Notes under the pieces: generated by a model | Seen by the model: only the letters and a program-made list of their open reading frames with translations | Databases searched by the model: none | What the model was told of the DNA's origin: nothing | From: Candidatus Thiodiazotropha endoloripes | GTDB taxonomy: Bacteria > Pseudomonadota > Gammaproteobacteria > Chromatiales > Chromatiaceae | Length of the DNA: 64,000 bases | Assembly: GCA_001709035.1 (NCBI GenBank) | Contig: LVKA01000027.1 | Span: forward strand, 62,001 to 126,000 | Direction of reading: 5' to 3' | In this document: positions 28,320 to 37,826 of the stretch, one piece after another | How the letters are laid out: each line of letters starts with the position of its first letter | Numbering within the stretch: the stretch's first letter is position 1 | Made by a program: the position numbers and the translations under genes

Positions 28320-29204
28320 ATGGTTAAGAAGATTCGCAAGGCGGTATTCCCGGTTGCCGGTATGGGAACACGCTTTCTTCCGGCAACGAAAGCTAATCCC
28401 AAGGAGATGCTGCCTGTTGTGGACAAACCGTTGATACAATATGCTGCAGAGGAGGCAGAGGAAGCCGGAGTCAGCTCTCTGGTGTTTGTGACCGGCCGTA
28501 ACAAACGCTCGATTCCGGATCATTTCGATAAGGCTTATGAACTGGAGAGCGAGCTCAAGGAGGCGGGTAAAACCGCATTACTTGAAAAGGTGCAGAATGT
28601 TCTGCCAGAGGATGTCAGCTGCATCTATCTGCGTCAGTCTGAAGCCTTGGGGCTGGGTCATGCCGTACTGTGTGCCGAACCGGTGGTTGCCGATGAGCCG
28701 TTTGCGGTTATCCTGGCGGATGATCTTATTCGTGGAGATGAGGGCGTCGGTGCACTGGAACAGATGGCACAGATCTATGAGCGCTATCAGTGCAGTGTGA
28801 TACTGGTCGAAGAAGTACCTCATGAGGAGACCGGTAAATACGGTATCGTTGAGGTTGAGGAGGATGATGGGGAAACGGCCACCATCACCTCAATCGTGGA
28901 AAAACCCAAACCGGAAGATGCCCCCTCCAATCTGGGTGTGGTGGGCCGCTATATTCTGACTCCCAGAATCTTCTCCCTGATCAAGGAGACCGGCCGTGGC
29001 GCCGGTGGCGAGATCCAGCTGACCGATGCGATTGCCGAGCTGCTCAAATATGAAAAAGTCAGGGCCTATCGTGTCAAGGGTAAACGTTACGATTGTGGTA
29101 GCAAGCTCGGTTATCTGGAGGCTACCGTCGAACTGGGCCTGGCCCATCAGGAGCTGGGGGACAGCTTTAAGGATTATCTCAAGGAAATGGCTGAAAAGCT
29201 CTAG
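28320..29204 (+). CDS. galU: UTP-glucose-1-phosphate uridylyltransferase
   Basis: Makes UDP-glucose for polysaccharide and LPS. The 294-residue product opens with [20 protein letters not shown], then [15 protein letters not shown], and has [12 protein letters not shown] near residue 195 and the [14 protein letters not shown] segment near 230. Two adjacent ATGs (28317 and 28320) are possible; the second has the better distance from GGAG. It links the GDP-mannose and dTDP-rhamnose genes at the start of the window to a common precursor supply. Confidence 0.96.
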   Translation: MVKKIRKAVFPVAGMGTRFLPATKANPKEMLPVVDKPLIQYAAEEAEEAGVSSLVFVTGRNKRSIPDHFDKAYELESELKEAGKTALLEKVQNVLPEDVSCIYLRQSEALGLGHAVLCAEPVVADEPFAVILADDLIRGDEGVGALEQMAQIYERYQCSVILVEEVPHEETGKYGIVEVEEDDGETATITSIVEKPKPEDAPSNLGVVGRYILTPRIFSLIKETGRGAGGEIQLTDAIAELLKYEKVRAYRVKGKRYDCGSKLGYLEATVELGLAHQELGDSFKDYLKEMAEKL

Positions 29205-29227
29205 AGAAAACGGAATACCCAAACGAG

Positions 29228-29253
29228 ATACGGCCGCATTAATGCGGCCGTAT
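29228..29253. terminator. 26-base perfect palindrome between galU and tRNA-Glu
   Basis: ATACGGCCGCATT and AATGCGGCCGTAT are exact 13-base arms with no loop spacer, between two convergent transcripts. It can form a GC-rich hairpin in either direction and most likely terminates both. Confidence 0.7.
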
Positions 29254-29258
29254 TGGAT

Positions 29259-29333
29259 TGGTACTCCCTAGGGGACTCGAACCCCTGTTACCGGCGTGAG
29301 AGGCCAGCGTCCTAACCACTAGACGAAGGGAGC
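29259..29333 (-). tRNA. tRNA-Glu (anticodon CTC)
   Basis: The minus strand starts GCTCCCTTCGTCTAGTGG, has anticodon loop CCTCTCACG, T-arm GGTTCGAGTCC and an encoded CCA at 29259-29261. The acceptor stem GCTCCCT pairs with AGGGAGT with a terminal G-U. Anticodon CTC reads GAG codons; tRNA-Glu(TTC) must be elsewhere. Confidence 0.93.
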
Positions 29334-29353
29334 AGCTTCTTGCGAAAGCCGGT

Positions 29354-29381
29354 ATTATACTGACTTGGTTGCCAGGCTCAA
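29354..29381 (-). promoter_or_regulatory. tRNA-Glu promoter
   Basis: On the minus strand TTGAGC (29376-29381) and a perfect TATAAT (29354-29359) are separated by 16 bases. The predicted start lies about 14 bases before the mature tRNA. Confidence 0.65.
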
Positions 29382-29414
29382 TGACCTGGCGAAAATTCTT
29401 TGGTGATTTAACTC

Positions 29415-30794
29415 TTGAAACAAGCTGCCAATTGGCTCAAAAAAAAGTTTACCAGATTGGTAAATGGTCAGATCCAGACAACTGGACTGGACAGTGGCGA
29501 TGCTGTGTCTGCCATACAGATACCGAGAAACGAACACAATATTTCCCGCGCCAACATCAGTAACAACGCCATCAAGGTGCTTAGCCGACTGAATAAATCG
29601 GGCTATGAGGCCTACCTGGTGGGTGGTGGTGTGCGTGATCTGCTGCTCGGCCGTGAACCGAAAGATTTTGATGTGGCCACCAATGCTCGGCCGGAAGAGG
29701 TCAAGCAAGTCTTCAACAACTGTCGCCTGATCGGCCGGCGTTTCCGCCTGGCCCATGTCCATTTTGGCCGTGAAATCATCGAGGTAGCCACCTTTCGCAG
29801 TAACCACAAGGCCACTGAAGCAGGGGGTCGCCAGGTGGAAAACGGCATGATTCTCAGGGATAACGTCTACGGCACCCTGGAAGAGGATGCTCAGCGGCGG
29901 GATTTCACCATCAATGCCCTCTACTACAATATCGATGATTTTTCGGTGGTCGATTTCGCCAACGGCATGGCGGATCTGCAGCAGGGCGTGATACGGCTGC
30001 TGGGCGATGTGGAGAGTCGCTTCCGGGAGGATCCGGTACGCCTGCTGCGGGCGATCCGGTTTGCCGCAAAACTCGGGTTTGTGATTGAGCCTGTCACTGA
30101 AGCGCCAATTGCCAGGCTTGCCACGCTGCTGGAGGATGTTCCATCAGCACGGCTCTATGAAGAGGTGTTGAAGCTGTTTCTTGGTGGGGCGGCGTTGGAG
30201 AGTTTTGAAAAGCTGCGCCACTATGAGCTGTTCGGACAGCTGTTTCCCGCCACCGAAGAGGCGCTCTCCCATGAGGATCACGAATTCCCCATCACGTTTG
30301 TCAATCGGGGCATGGCGAATACCGATGATCGTCTGAGCCAGGGGAAGTCAGTGACACCGGCTTTCCTGTTTGCGGTTCTATTGTGGGAGCCGGTCAGATT
30401 GCGCGCTGAGACGCTTGAAGCGGAGGGTGTGCAACCCCTTGAGGCACTGCAGAATGCGGCGGCTGATGTATTGCGCGAGCAGTCCAGGCATGTTTCGATA
30501 CCAAAACGTTTCAGTTACCCGATGCGTGACATCTGGCAACTGCAGGCACGTTTTACCCAGCGACAGGGCAAGCGTCCACAACGTCTGGCGAGCCATCCCA
30601 AATTCAGGGCCGCCTACGATTTTCTGTTGTTACGCGCTGAGTCGGGTGAGGTCGATCAGGAGTTGGCCGATTGGTGGACGGTCTATCAGCATGCCAATGG
30701 CGAGGAGAAGGTGTCGATGACCGAGCAGGCAAGGCGCGGTCGGGGCAGACGTCGCAGAAGGCGCCGTAAAAAGACCCAAACCGTTGATGAATGA
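29415..30794 (+). CDS. pcnB: poly(A) polymerase I
   Basis: Adds poly(A) tails that promote RNA decay. Family markers are IPRNEHNISRANISNNAIKV near residue 37, the nucleotidyltransferase YLVGGGVRDLLLG with DFDVAT near 70-90, and DAQRRDFTINALYY near 155. The Arg-rich tail (GRGRRRRRRRKK) is typical of the RNA-binding end. The start is uncertain: TTG 29415 gives 459 residues but the first 35 are not obviously conserved; later TTG or GTG codons are possible. The end overlaps folK by 8 bases. It heads a likely pcnB-folK-dNK-panB-panC transcript. Confidence 0.93.
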   Translation: MKQAANWLKKKFTRLVNGQIQTTGLDSGDAVSAIQIPRNEHNISRANISNNAIKVLSRLNKSGYEAYLVGGGVRDLLLGREPKDFDVATNARPEEVKQVFNNCRLIGRRFRLAHVHFGREIIEVATFRSNHKATEAGGRQVENGMILRDNVYGTLEEDAQRRDFTINALYYNIDDFSVVDFANGMADLQQGVIRLLGDVESRFREDPVRLLRAIRFAAKLGFVIEPVTEAPIARLATLLEDVPSARLYEEVLKLFLGGAALESFEKLRHYELFGQLFPATEEALSHEDHEFPITFVNRGMANTDDRLSQGKSVTPAFLFAVLLWEPVRLRAETLEAEGVQPLEALQNAAADVLREQSRHVSIPKRFSYPMRDIWQLQARFTQRQGKRPQRLASHPKFRAAYDFLLLRAESGEVDQELADWWTVYQHANGEEKVSMTEQARRGRGRRRRRRRKKTQTVDE

Positions 30795-31284
30795 TTCAGC
30801 GCCAGTCGCTGTCTACATTGGCCTGGGCAGTAATCTTCAAAATCCGAAATGGCAAGTGGAGAGCGCACTGGTAGAGCTTGCGCAGTTGCCTGAAACCAGG
30901 ATGGTGAGCCACTCATCCCTCTATCGGAGTCGCCCGCTCGGGCCACAGGATCAAGCCGATTTCATTAATGCGGTTGCCCATCTCACCACGTCACTGGCAG
31001 CCGATTCCCTGCTCGACGCCTTACAGCAACTTGAACAGCAACACCATCGTTTGCGGGAGCGTCGATGGGGGCCCCGTAGCCTCGATCTGGATCTGCTGCT
31101 GTATGGTAATCAGACAATCGATACGCCACGCTTGACGGTCCCTCACCCAGAGATCGCCAAGCGGAGTTTTGTACTATTGCCGCTGAATGAAATTGCCCCT
31201 GCTGATCTGAGGATTCCCGGTCTGGGCTCACTGCAGACGTTGGTCACTGGCATAGAGAGGCGTGATATTGAACGACTTGCCTGA
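30787..31284 (+). CDS. folK: HPPK, 6-hydroxymethyl-dihydropterin pyrophosphokinase
   Basis: Transfers pyrophosphate from ATP to 6-hydroxymethyl-dihydropterin in folate synthesis. The 165-residue product shows YIGLGSNL at the N-terminus and the signature RRWGPRSLDLDLLLYG near residue 95, then PHPEIAKRSFVLLPLNEIAP. ATG 30787 follows the TTG at 30784 that also opens the frame. It overlaps pcnB before it and the kinase gene after it. Confidence 0.96.
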   Translation: MNDSAPVAVYIGLGSNLQNPKWQVESALVELAQLPETRMVSHSSLYRSRPLGPQDQADFINAVAHLTTSLAADSLLDALQQLEQQHHRLRERRWGPRSLDLDLLLYGNQTIDTPRLTVPHPEIAKRSFVLLPLNEIAPADLRIPGLGSLQTLVTGIERRDIERLA

Positions 31285-31921
31285 GATGCCCCGGTTTCTG
31301 GTTGTGGAGGGGCCGATCGGTGTGGGTAAGACCAGCCTTGTGCGGCGTCTGGCCAACCACTTCCAGAGTGAGATGTTGCTGGAAGGCGCGGAGGAGAATC
31401 CGTTTTTACAGCGCTTTTATGAGAATCCCAGAGAGGCGGCACTACCGGCCCAGCTGTTTTTTCTGTTTCAGCGCAGCAGACAGTGGAACGGGCTCGTCCA
31501 GGATGATCTGTTTCGTCAACAGCTGATTGCCGATTTTATGCTTGAGAAGGATCGTCTGTTTGCCCAGATCAACCTCGATAAGGATGAGTTGGCGCTCTAT
31601 GAGCAGGTCTATCAACAGTTGATCCTGCAGGCACCTCCCCCCGATTTAGTGGTCTATCTACAAGCACCGGTGGATACACTTATGAAGCGGATTAAAAAGC
31701 GTGCCCGTCCACAGGAGAAGACTATCGAGGCGGACTACCTGAAAAAACTCTGTGATGCCTATACCGACTTTTTTTACTATTATGATCGATCGCCTCTACT
31801 GATCATCAATGCGGCGGAGATCAATCCATTGGAACGGCAGCGGGATTTTGATCTGTTGATTGAGCATATCAGCAGCGAAGGCCCTGACCGGCGTTATCTC
31901 AATCCGACCCTGTCACTCTGA
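31262..31921 (+). CDS. deoxynucleoside kinase (dNK family)
   Basis: Phosphorylates deoxynucleosides for salvage; the exact base preference cannot be read from sequence. The protein of about 212-220 residues has P-loop GPIGVGKTSL near residue 20, EENPFLQRFYEN near 45 and the lid KKRARPQEK near 150. The start is ambiguous: GTG 31262, TTG 31268 (best-placed AGAGG) or ATG 31286. It overlaps folK by up to 23 bases, and panB follows after 14 bases. The folK-dNK-panBC order is common in gammaproteobacteria. Confidence 0.87.
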   Translation: MILNDLPEMPRFLVVEGPIGVGKTSLVRRLANHFQSEMLLEGAEENPFLQRFYENPREAALPAQLFFLFQRSRQWNGLVQDDLFRQQLIADFMLEKDRLFAQINLDKDELALYEQVYQQLILQAPPPDLVVYLQAPVDTLMKRIKKRARPQEKTIEADYLKKLCDAYTDFFYYYDRSPLLIINAAEINPLERQRDFDLLIEHISSEGPDRRYLNPTLSL

Positions 31922-31935
31922 ATGAGTCGAGTCAT

Positions 31936-32736
31936 ATGAGCAGAAAGAACATTACAATCAGAAGCCTGGTGGAAATGAAAGCGGCGGGTGAGAAAATCTC
32001 CGTGTTGACCAGCTATGACGCCAGTTTCACCCAGCTGATCGAGTCGGCAGGTGTCGATGTGATCCTGGTGGGGGACTCCCTGGGTATGGTGATTCAGGGG
32101 CAGGAGAGCACACTGCCGGTAACCCTCGATGAGATGATCTACCACACCCGCAATGTGGCCCGTGCCAGAAGCCATGCCCTGCTGGTCGCCGACATGCCTT
32201 TCATGAGTTACCGCTCCCCTGAACTGGCACTGGAATCGGCCGGCCGGTTGATGAAGGAGGGGGGCGCGCAGATGGTGAAACTGGAGGGTGGTGCGATTCA
32301 TTTGCAGACCATTCGTCAGCTGTCCGGGCAAGGCATCCCGGTATGCGGTCATCTGGGTTTGCTGCCCCAGTCGGTTCATAAGCTGGGTGGCTACCGGGTA
32401 CAGGGTCGAGGTGAGCGGGATGCAGAACAGATCCTGGAGGACGCGGTTGCCCTCGAAGAGGCGGGAATCGATCTGCTGGTTCTGGAGTGTGTTCCGGATC
32501 AACTGGCGACCAGGATCAGTCGGAAATTAACCACTCCGGTGATTGGCATTGGGGCGGGAGTGGATTGTGATGGACAGGTGTTGGTGCTCTACGACATGTT
32601 GGGAATCAATCCTCATCCACCCAGGTTCGTGGAGAATTTTCTCCACTCCGGCAGAACCATAGAAGAGGCGATCAAGGCCTATTCCACGGCCGTCAAGCAA
32701 GGTGATTTCCCCACCAAGGAGCACAGTTTTTCATGA
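31936..32736 (+). CDS. panB: 3-methyl-2-oxobutanoate hydroxymethyltransferase
   Basis: First committed step of pantothenate synthesis, making ketopantoate. The 266-residue TIM barrel has [18 protein letters not shown] near residue 23, the metal-site [11 protein letters not shown] near 45, VADMPFMSY near 82 and VKLEGG near 115. Length is standard. Its stop overlaps the panC start by 4 bases. Confidence 0.97.
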   Translation: MSRKNITIRSLVEMKAAGEKISVLTSYDASFTQLIESAGVDVILVGDSLGMVIQGQESTLPVTLDEMIYHTRNVARARSHALLVADMPFMSYRSPELALESAGRLMKEGGAQMVKLEGGAIHLQTIRQLSGQGIPVCGHLGLLPQSVHKLGGYRVQGRGERDAEQILEDAVALEEAGIDLLVLECVPDQLATRISRKLTTPVIGIGAGVDCDGQVLVLYDMLGINPHPPRFVENFLHSGRTIEEAIKAYSTAVKQGDFPTKEHSFS

Positions 32737-33590
32737 GTGGTTCACTGCTGACCTACGACCAGGTCGCCCCCTTGCGCCAGATGGTTCATAGCTGGCGATC
32801 ACATGGCGAGAAGATCGGTTTTGTACCCACCATGGGCAATCTTCATACGGGGCATCTGGCCCTGGTGACTGAAGCAAAAAGGCGTGCCCAGAGAGTGGTG
32901 GTCAGTATTTTCGTCAACCCCCTGCAGTTTGGCGCCGGAGAGGATTTCGAGGATTATCCCCGTACCCTGGAAGCGGATAAGCAGCAGTTGCTCGAGGCGG
33001 GCGTCGATCTGCTGTTTGCACCGACACCGGAGGTCGTCTACCCGGCAGGGCAGGCACAGCAGACCCGTGTCGAAGTGCCGGAAATCTCCGATGTGCTGTG
33101 CGGCGCCAGTCGTCCTGGCCATTTTGTGGGTGTCGCCACCGTGGTGTGCAAACTCTTCAATATGGTACAACCGGATCTTGCCGTGTTCGGAGAGAAGGAT
33201 TTCCAGCAGTTGATGGTGATTCGGCGGATGGTGGCGGATCTCTCCGTTCCGGTCGATATCCTCGGTCTGAAAACGGTACGTGAGGAGGATGGCCTGGCAA
33301 AGAGTTCCCGTAATGGCTATCTCAACGAGGAGCAGCGGCAGATAGCACCACAGCTTTTCCGCATAATGCAGCAGACAGCCCAGGCCCTGGCCGGGGGGGA
33401 GCGGGATTTTGCCCGTGTCGAGGCCGAGGCCCAGGAGAAGCTCCGCTCTGCCGGGTTCCAGCCAGATTACTACGTGATTCGTAATGCGGATGATCTGGCT
33501 CTACCCGCTGAAGCTGACCCACGGCTGGTGATACTCGCCGCCGCTCACCTGGGAACAACCAGACTGATCGATAATCTGTTGGTTGATTAG
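32733..33590 (+). CDS. panC: pantothenate synthetase
   Basis: ATP-dependent joining of pantoate and beta-alanine. The 285-residue product has the HIGH-like [15 protein letters not shown] near residue 30, [17 protein letters not shown] near 150 and the KMSKS-like [10 protein letters not shown] near 188. It is coupled to panB by ATGA. panD follows separately after 328 bases. Confidence 0.97.
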   Translation: MSGSLLTYDQVAPLRQMVHSWRSHGEKIGFVPTMGNLHTGHLALVTEAKRRAQRVVVSIFVNPLQFGAGEDFEDYPRTLEADKQQLLEAGVDLLFAPTPEVVYPAGQAQQTRVEVPEISDVLCGASRPGHFVGVATVVCKLFNMVQPDLAVFGEKDFQQLMVIRRMVADLSVPVDILGLKTVREEDGLAKSSRNGYLNEEQRQIAPQLFRIMQQTAQALAGGERDFARVEAEAQEKLRSAGFQPDYYVIRNADDLALPAEADPRLVILAAAHLGTTRLIDNLLVD

Positions 33591-33918
33591 CATCGAATTG
33601 GGTCAAATTCGAACGGATTGTTTTAACTTTCTGGAAATTATAATAAAATCGTAATCATAATCGTTTTGATTATTACTTGGTCAGCTTGCGGTAAGTAGTT
33701 GAAGGGGAAATGTTTATTGTCTCCAAAGCCGCTGAGAGGAGGATTTTTCAGGGCTGGTATCACCCATAAGGGAATAAAATGCTGCATAGCAGCATTTATT
33801 ATTGATAGCTGAGTCATAATCACGGATAATTACCGGCCAATTACAGTCTAAACTGAGGATTTATACCCGGTTTGGGTTGGTTAGATTTTAAAAATTTCAC
33901 CACAAAGGTCATGAATCC
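33591..33918. other. panC-panD intergenic region
   Basis: An AT-rich spacer containing one strong hairpin (33777-33797) and an imperfect AT-rich inverted repeat near 33650-33675. A 61-codon minus-strand frame here has no family features or ribosome site and is not called. panD probably has its own promoter, but none was clear. Confidence 0.5.
33777..33797 (+). terminator. hairpin downstream of panC
   Basis: AAATGCTGC-ATA-GCAGCATTT, perfect 9-base arms followed by ATTATT. It lies 187 bases after panC, so it could instead belong to an untranslated leader. Confidence 0.45.
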
Positions 33919-34299
33919 ATGCAGCTGACAGTACTCAAGTGCAAGCTACACAGGGCATGTGTCACCCACTCAGAATTGGACTACGAAGGCTCATGTGCCA
34001 TTGATGCCGAGCTGATGCAGCTGGCCGGTATCCATGAGTATGAACAGATCCAAATCTATAACGTGACAAACGGTGAAAGATTCACCACCTACGCCATTCT
34101 GGCCGAGGCGGGTTCCCGGGTGATTTCCGTCAATGGTGCTGCGGCACATAAAGCCAATCCGGGCGATCGTGTGATTATTTGTGCCTATGCCGGTCTGGAT
34201 GCGGATGAGATGAAAGGATTCAAACCAAGCCTGGTCTATCTGAACGAAGAGAACCAGGTGCTTCGTACCGGCGATGCCATCCCGATTCAGGCAGCCTGA
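33919..34299 (+). CDS. panD: aspartate 1-decarboxylase
   Basis: Makes beta-alanine for PanC. The 126-residue proenzyme contains the self-cleavage site YEGSCAID with Gly24-Ser25, which yields the pyruvoyl cofactor, and [10 protein letters not shown] near residue 51. Length is standard. It completes pantothenate synthesis within about 2.4 kb of panB and converges on glgA. Confidence 0.97.
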   Translation: MQLTVLKCKLHRACVTHSELDYEGSCAIDAELMQLAGIHEYEQIQIYNVTNGERFTTYAILAEAGSRVISVNGAAAHKANPGDRVIICAYAGLDADEMKGFKPSLVYLNEENQVLRTGDAIPIQAA

Positions 34300-34394
34300 G
34301 CGGAATCCCCTAATCCAGCCACCCAATATTAATCTGGCGCCTTAATAGGCCATGTCCAGGGCTCCAAGAACGCCCTTGATCATACCGTCACTAT

Positions 34395-35849
34395 TCAGAG
34401 GCCAGGGTCGTCGATCGCTGTCTGGTAGAGTTCGAGGTAGTGCTGCGCACTGGCCTCCCAGCTCAAATCCTGCTGCATGCCGGTCATGGCAAGAATATCC
34501 CAGTCACTGCCGGAGCGCCGGTAGAAATTGATGGCGTGTTCGATCGCGCCCCACAGGCTGTTGCCATCGGCGTTATCAAAGACAAACCCCGTAGCGGTAC
34601 CGTTGGTCAGTGTGTGTGGTGTGACGTCGACGACGCTGTCCGCCAACCCACCCGTACGCCGGACAATCGGCACAGTGCCGTATCTCAGGCTGTACATCTG
34701 GTTCAAACCACAGGGTTCGAATCTGGACGGCATGAGAAAACAGTCGCTGCCGGCTTCAATGCGGTGGGAGAGTCCCTCATCATAGCCGATGGTGATGCCC
34801 ACCCGGCTATGGTATCGGTTACTGATCTTTTCCAGTGCACTTTGCAGGCTATGGTCTCCGGATCCCAGCATCACCAGTTGAGCCCCTGAGTCCATGATAC
34901 CCGGTAGAACCTGCAGGATCAGGTCGACACCCTTCTGATCCACCAGCCGACCGACATATCCGAGCAAAGGAATGTACTCATCCTCAGGCAGTCCGAACTC
35001 CCGTTGCAACGCCAGTTTGTTATTGCGCTTTGCCGGGAAATTGTCGATCGAGTAGGGGGTGTCGATGTGGGGATCGTTGAGTGGATCCCACTGGTGATAG
35101 TCGATGCCGTTGAGGATGCCGCTGAAATGGTTGGCGCGGTGTTGCAGCAAGCCCTCCAGACCATAACCGAACTCAGCGGTTTTGATCTCTTCCGCATAGG
35201 TGGGGCTGACCGTATTGACCCGGTCGGAGAGGGCAATCCCGCCTTTGATGAATGAGAGTTGGTCATGGAACTCCAGGGCGTGATGGGTCCAGAGCGATTT
35301 ATCGAGCCCTAATCGAAGAAAGGTCGCCCAGTCAAACAGGCCCTGATAGGCCAGGTTGTGTATGGTGAACAGGGTGGCCGGGCGTTTCTCCTCGGGCTGC
35401 AGCAGGGGGGCGATCAAGCCGGTCTGCCAATCATTGGCATGAACAACTTCCGGCTGCCAGTCGAGACCGGCCCCGTCCAGCGCTACCGAGACGGCAGCCT
35501 GACAAAAGAGCATGAAACGGTCAGCATTGTCGGGCCAGTTATAGCCCTCCGGTGTGAGATAGGGATTGCCGGGACGATCGAACCATCTGGGTGCATCGAC
35601 CACATACATCGGTACCTGATGGGGGCCACATTCCCCCTGGAGCAGCGTGGCTTTACTGCCATCGAGTTGCAGCTCCGCAACCTTTTGTAGATTGTCCGCT
35701 TTGGCGAGTACCTGGGGATAGCCTGGAACGATCAGGCGGCAGTCCATGCCAATATGGTTCAGCGCAGCAGGCAGACTGCCGGCTACGTCCGCCAAGCCAC
35801 CAGTCTTGATAAGAGGCGCCACTTCGCTGCTGGCATAGAGGATCTTCAT
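34395..35849 (-). CDS. glgA: glycogen synthase
   Basis: GT5 enzyme transferring glucose from ADP-glucose to glycogen. The 484-residue product has the N-terminal ADP-glucose loop KTGGLADVAGSLP near residue 15 and the C-terminal EPCGLNQMYSLRYGTVP near 380, then RRTGGLADSV. Length is normal. It faces away from pgi across 277 bases where no operator was recognised. Together with glgB, glgC and malQ it forms a glycogen region of mixed strands. Confidence 0.97.
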   Translation of the reverse strand: MKILYASSEVAPLIKTGGLADVAGSLPAALNHIGMDCRLIVPGYPQVLAKADNLQKVAELQLDGSKATLLQGECGPHQVPMYVVDAPRWFDRPGNPYLTPEGYNWPDNADRFMLFCQAAVSVALDGAGLDWQPEVVHANDWQTGLIAPLLQPEEKRPATLFTIHNLAYQGLFDWATFLRLGLDKSLWTHHALEFHDQLSFIKGGIALSDRVNTVSPTYAEEIKTAEFGYGLEGLLQHRANHFSGILNGIDYHQWDPLNDPHIDTPYSIDNFPAKRNNKLALQREFGLPEDEYIPLLGYVGRLVDQKGVDLILQVLPGIMDSGAQLVMLGSGDHSLQSALEKISNRYHSRVGITIGYDEGLSHRIEAGSDCFLMPSRFEPCGLNQMYSLRYGTVPIVRRTGGLADSVVDVTPHTLTNGTATGFVFDNADGNSLWGAIEHAINFYRRSGSDWDILAMTGMQQDLSWEASAQHYLELYQTAIDDPGL

Positions 35850-36126
35850 CGTCAGTTGCTATTCCACTCTGTTTTCGATTAAAAAGAGCAATGTAAGCAT
35901 CTTTTTAATTCTCAGCGCAACCATTAATCTGTTTTAGATAGATTCCGCACCTCCGGACCGGGGCGTTTGGGCTAGTGCAGTCAGCTCGGATAGAATAGTC
36001 AAAGTGTCGATCAGATAGGGTGCATTCGTTGCGCCCTCCTTGCACTGATGCGGGTATCTTCTTACTATCTCGCAGAATCCGTGCCTCATATCTGAAGGCC
36101 AACCAAAAGATAAGAAAAGAGCGATC

Positions 36127-37779
36127 ATGACAGAGATACATCAGACGGATGAGTGGCGCGCACTAGAGTCGCATTGGCAGGATATGGAATCGGTGCAGAT
36201 GCGTGAGCTGTTTCAGCAGGGGCCTGAACGCTCTGAGCAGCTGTCGATCAGGCAGTGCGGCATACTGCTCGATTATTCGAAAAACCGCATTAACAGCCAG
36301 ACCATGAAGCTGTTACTGGCGTTGGCCAACAGTATCGATCTGGACGGCTGGCGCCGCCGGATGTTTTCCGGAGAGCGCATCAATATCACGGAAGACAGGG
36401 CGGTGCTGCATGTCGCTCTGCGGAATCGCAGTAATCAACCGATCTGGTTCGATGCCGAGGATGTGATGCCCGGCGTCAATGCCATCCTGGAGAAGATGGC
36501 TTCATTCACCGAGCAAATACGTTCCGGAGAGTGGAAAGGCTACAGTGGCAAGTCCATTACCGATGTGGTCAATATCGGCATCGGTGGCTCCAATCTCGGG
36601 CCGTTGATGGTCTGTGAGGCGTTGAAGCCCTATCAGCGGGATGACCTGCGTCTGCATTTTGTTTCCAATGTGGACGCCAGCCATATTCACGATACCCTCA
36701 ACGGGCTGAACCCAGAGACCACCCTGTTTGTGGTGGCTTCCAAGACCTTCACCACACAGGAGACCCTGACCAATGCGGCCACGGCCAGGGCATGGGTATT
36801 GGCAAGTCTCAAGGATCAGGCGGCAGTAGCCCGTCACTTTGTTGCGGTCTCCACCAACGCCGAACAGGTCGCTGAGTTCGGCATCGATACTCAGAACATG
36901 TTCGAATTCTGGGATTGGGTGGGGGGACGCTATTCCCTTTGGTCCGCGATTGGACTGCCGATCGCCATCGCCATTGGCATGCCACGCTTCTATGAGCTGC
37001 TGGAGGGCGCCCATGAGATGGACCAGCACTTTCTGCATGCGGATCTGTCTCAGAACATGCCGGTCATCATGGCCCTGCTGGGTATCTGGTATGTCAACTT
37101 TGCCGGCTTTCACAGTCACGCCATACTCCCCTACGATCAGTTCATGAGGTATCTGCCGGACTATCTCCAGCAGGCGGATATGGAGAGCAACGGTAAACGG
37201 GTGACCCGTTTTGGCAGGCCGGTGGAATACGCGACCGGACCGGTTATCTGGGGGGCTGCCGGTACCGATGGTCAGCACGCCTTCTATCAGCTGATTCACC
37301 AGGGCACCCAGGTCATCCCCTGCGATTTCATCATTCCGGTGAATAGCCAGAATGAATCCTCCGACCATCATCAGAAGCTGTTTGCCAACTGCCTGGCTCA
37401 AACAGAGGCCTTGATGAAAGGTAAGAACCGTACCGAGGCTCGTGAGGAGATGGAGCAGGCGGGGATGTCACCGGAGCAGATTGTCGATCTGCTGCCACAC
37501 AAGATTTTTCCAGGCAATCGCCCCAGCAACACGCTGCTGATCGACAAGATCACCCCATCTCGTTTGGGCTCGTTGATCGCCCTGTATGAGCACAAGATTT
37601 TTGTGCAGGGCATGATCTGGCAGGTCAACTCATTCGATCAATGGGGGGTTGAGCTGGGTAAACAGCTGGCGGGTGTCATCCTGCCGGAGCTGCTGGAAGA
37701 GCAGGCCGAGCTGAAACATGACAGCTCAACCAATGGATTGATCAACTATTTCCACCGGCATCGGTTGCCAACCCGGTGA
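36127..37779 (+). CDS. pgi: glucose-6-phosphate isomerase
   Basis: Interconverts glucose-6-phosphate and fructose-6-phosphate, joining gluconeogenesis to glycogen. The 550-residue product shows [11 protein letters not shown] near residue 158, [15 protein letters not shown] near 205 and the catalytic [20 protein letters not shown] segment near 396. Length is typical. It lies between glgA and glgB on the opposite strand. A dispersed palindromic repeat follows its stop and separates it from the converging glgB. Confidence 0.97.
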   Translation: MTEIHQTDEWRALESHWQDMESVQMRELFQQGPERSEQLSIRQCGILLDYSKNRINSQTMKLLLALANSIDLDGWRRRMFSGERINITEDRAVLHVALRNRSNQPIWFDAEDVMPGVNAILEKMASFTEQIRSGEWKGYSGKSITDVVNIGIGGSNLGPLMVCEALKPYQRDDLRLHFVSNVDASHIHDTLNGLNPETTLFVVASKTFTTQETLTNAATARAWVLASLKDQAAVARHFVAVSTNAEQVAEFGIDTQNMFEFWDWVGGRYSLWSAIGLPIAIAIGMPRFYELLEGAHEMDQHFLHADLSQNMPVIMALLGIWYVNFAGFHSHAILPYDQFMRYLPDYLQQADMESNGKRVTRFGRPVEYATGPVIWGAAGTDGQHAFYQLIHQGTQVIPCDFIIPVNSQNESSDHHQKLFANCLAQTEALMKGKNRTEAREEMEQAGMSPEQIVDLLPHKIFPGNRPSNTLLIDKITPSRLGSLIALYEHKIFVQGMIWQVNSFDQWGVELGKQLAGVILPELLEEQAELKHDSSTNGLINYFHRHRLPTR

Positions 37780-37797
37780 CCAAATAGGTCAATTTAA

Positions 37798-37826
37798 GGG
37801 CCTGTTGGATTGGTGTTAACAGGCCC
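37798..37826 (+). repeat. solo copy of the GGGCCT..AGGCCC repeat, likely terminator
   Basis: Begins GGGCCTGTTGGATTGG and ends TTAACAGGCCC; GGGCCTGTT and AACAGGCCC are perfect 9-base arms. It spans the gap between converging pgi and glgB and reaches the glgB stop codon, so it probably terminates both transcripts. It is closely related to the copy at 7678 and the ends of the 52041 element. Confidence 0.8.

Noticed and set aside
33638-33823. 61-codon minus-strand frame between panC and panD
   Set aside because: AT-rich spacer with a hairpin in the middle of the frame; no supporting features.
36502-37401. 299-codon minus-strand open frame
   Set aside because: Antisense to pgi, no ribosome site and no recognisable domain; the pgi frame is unambiguous.
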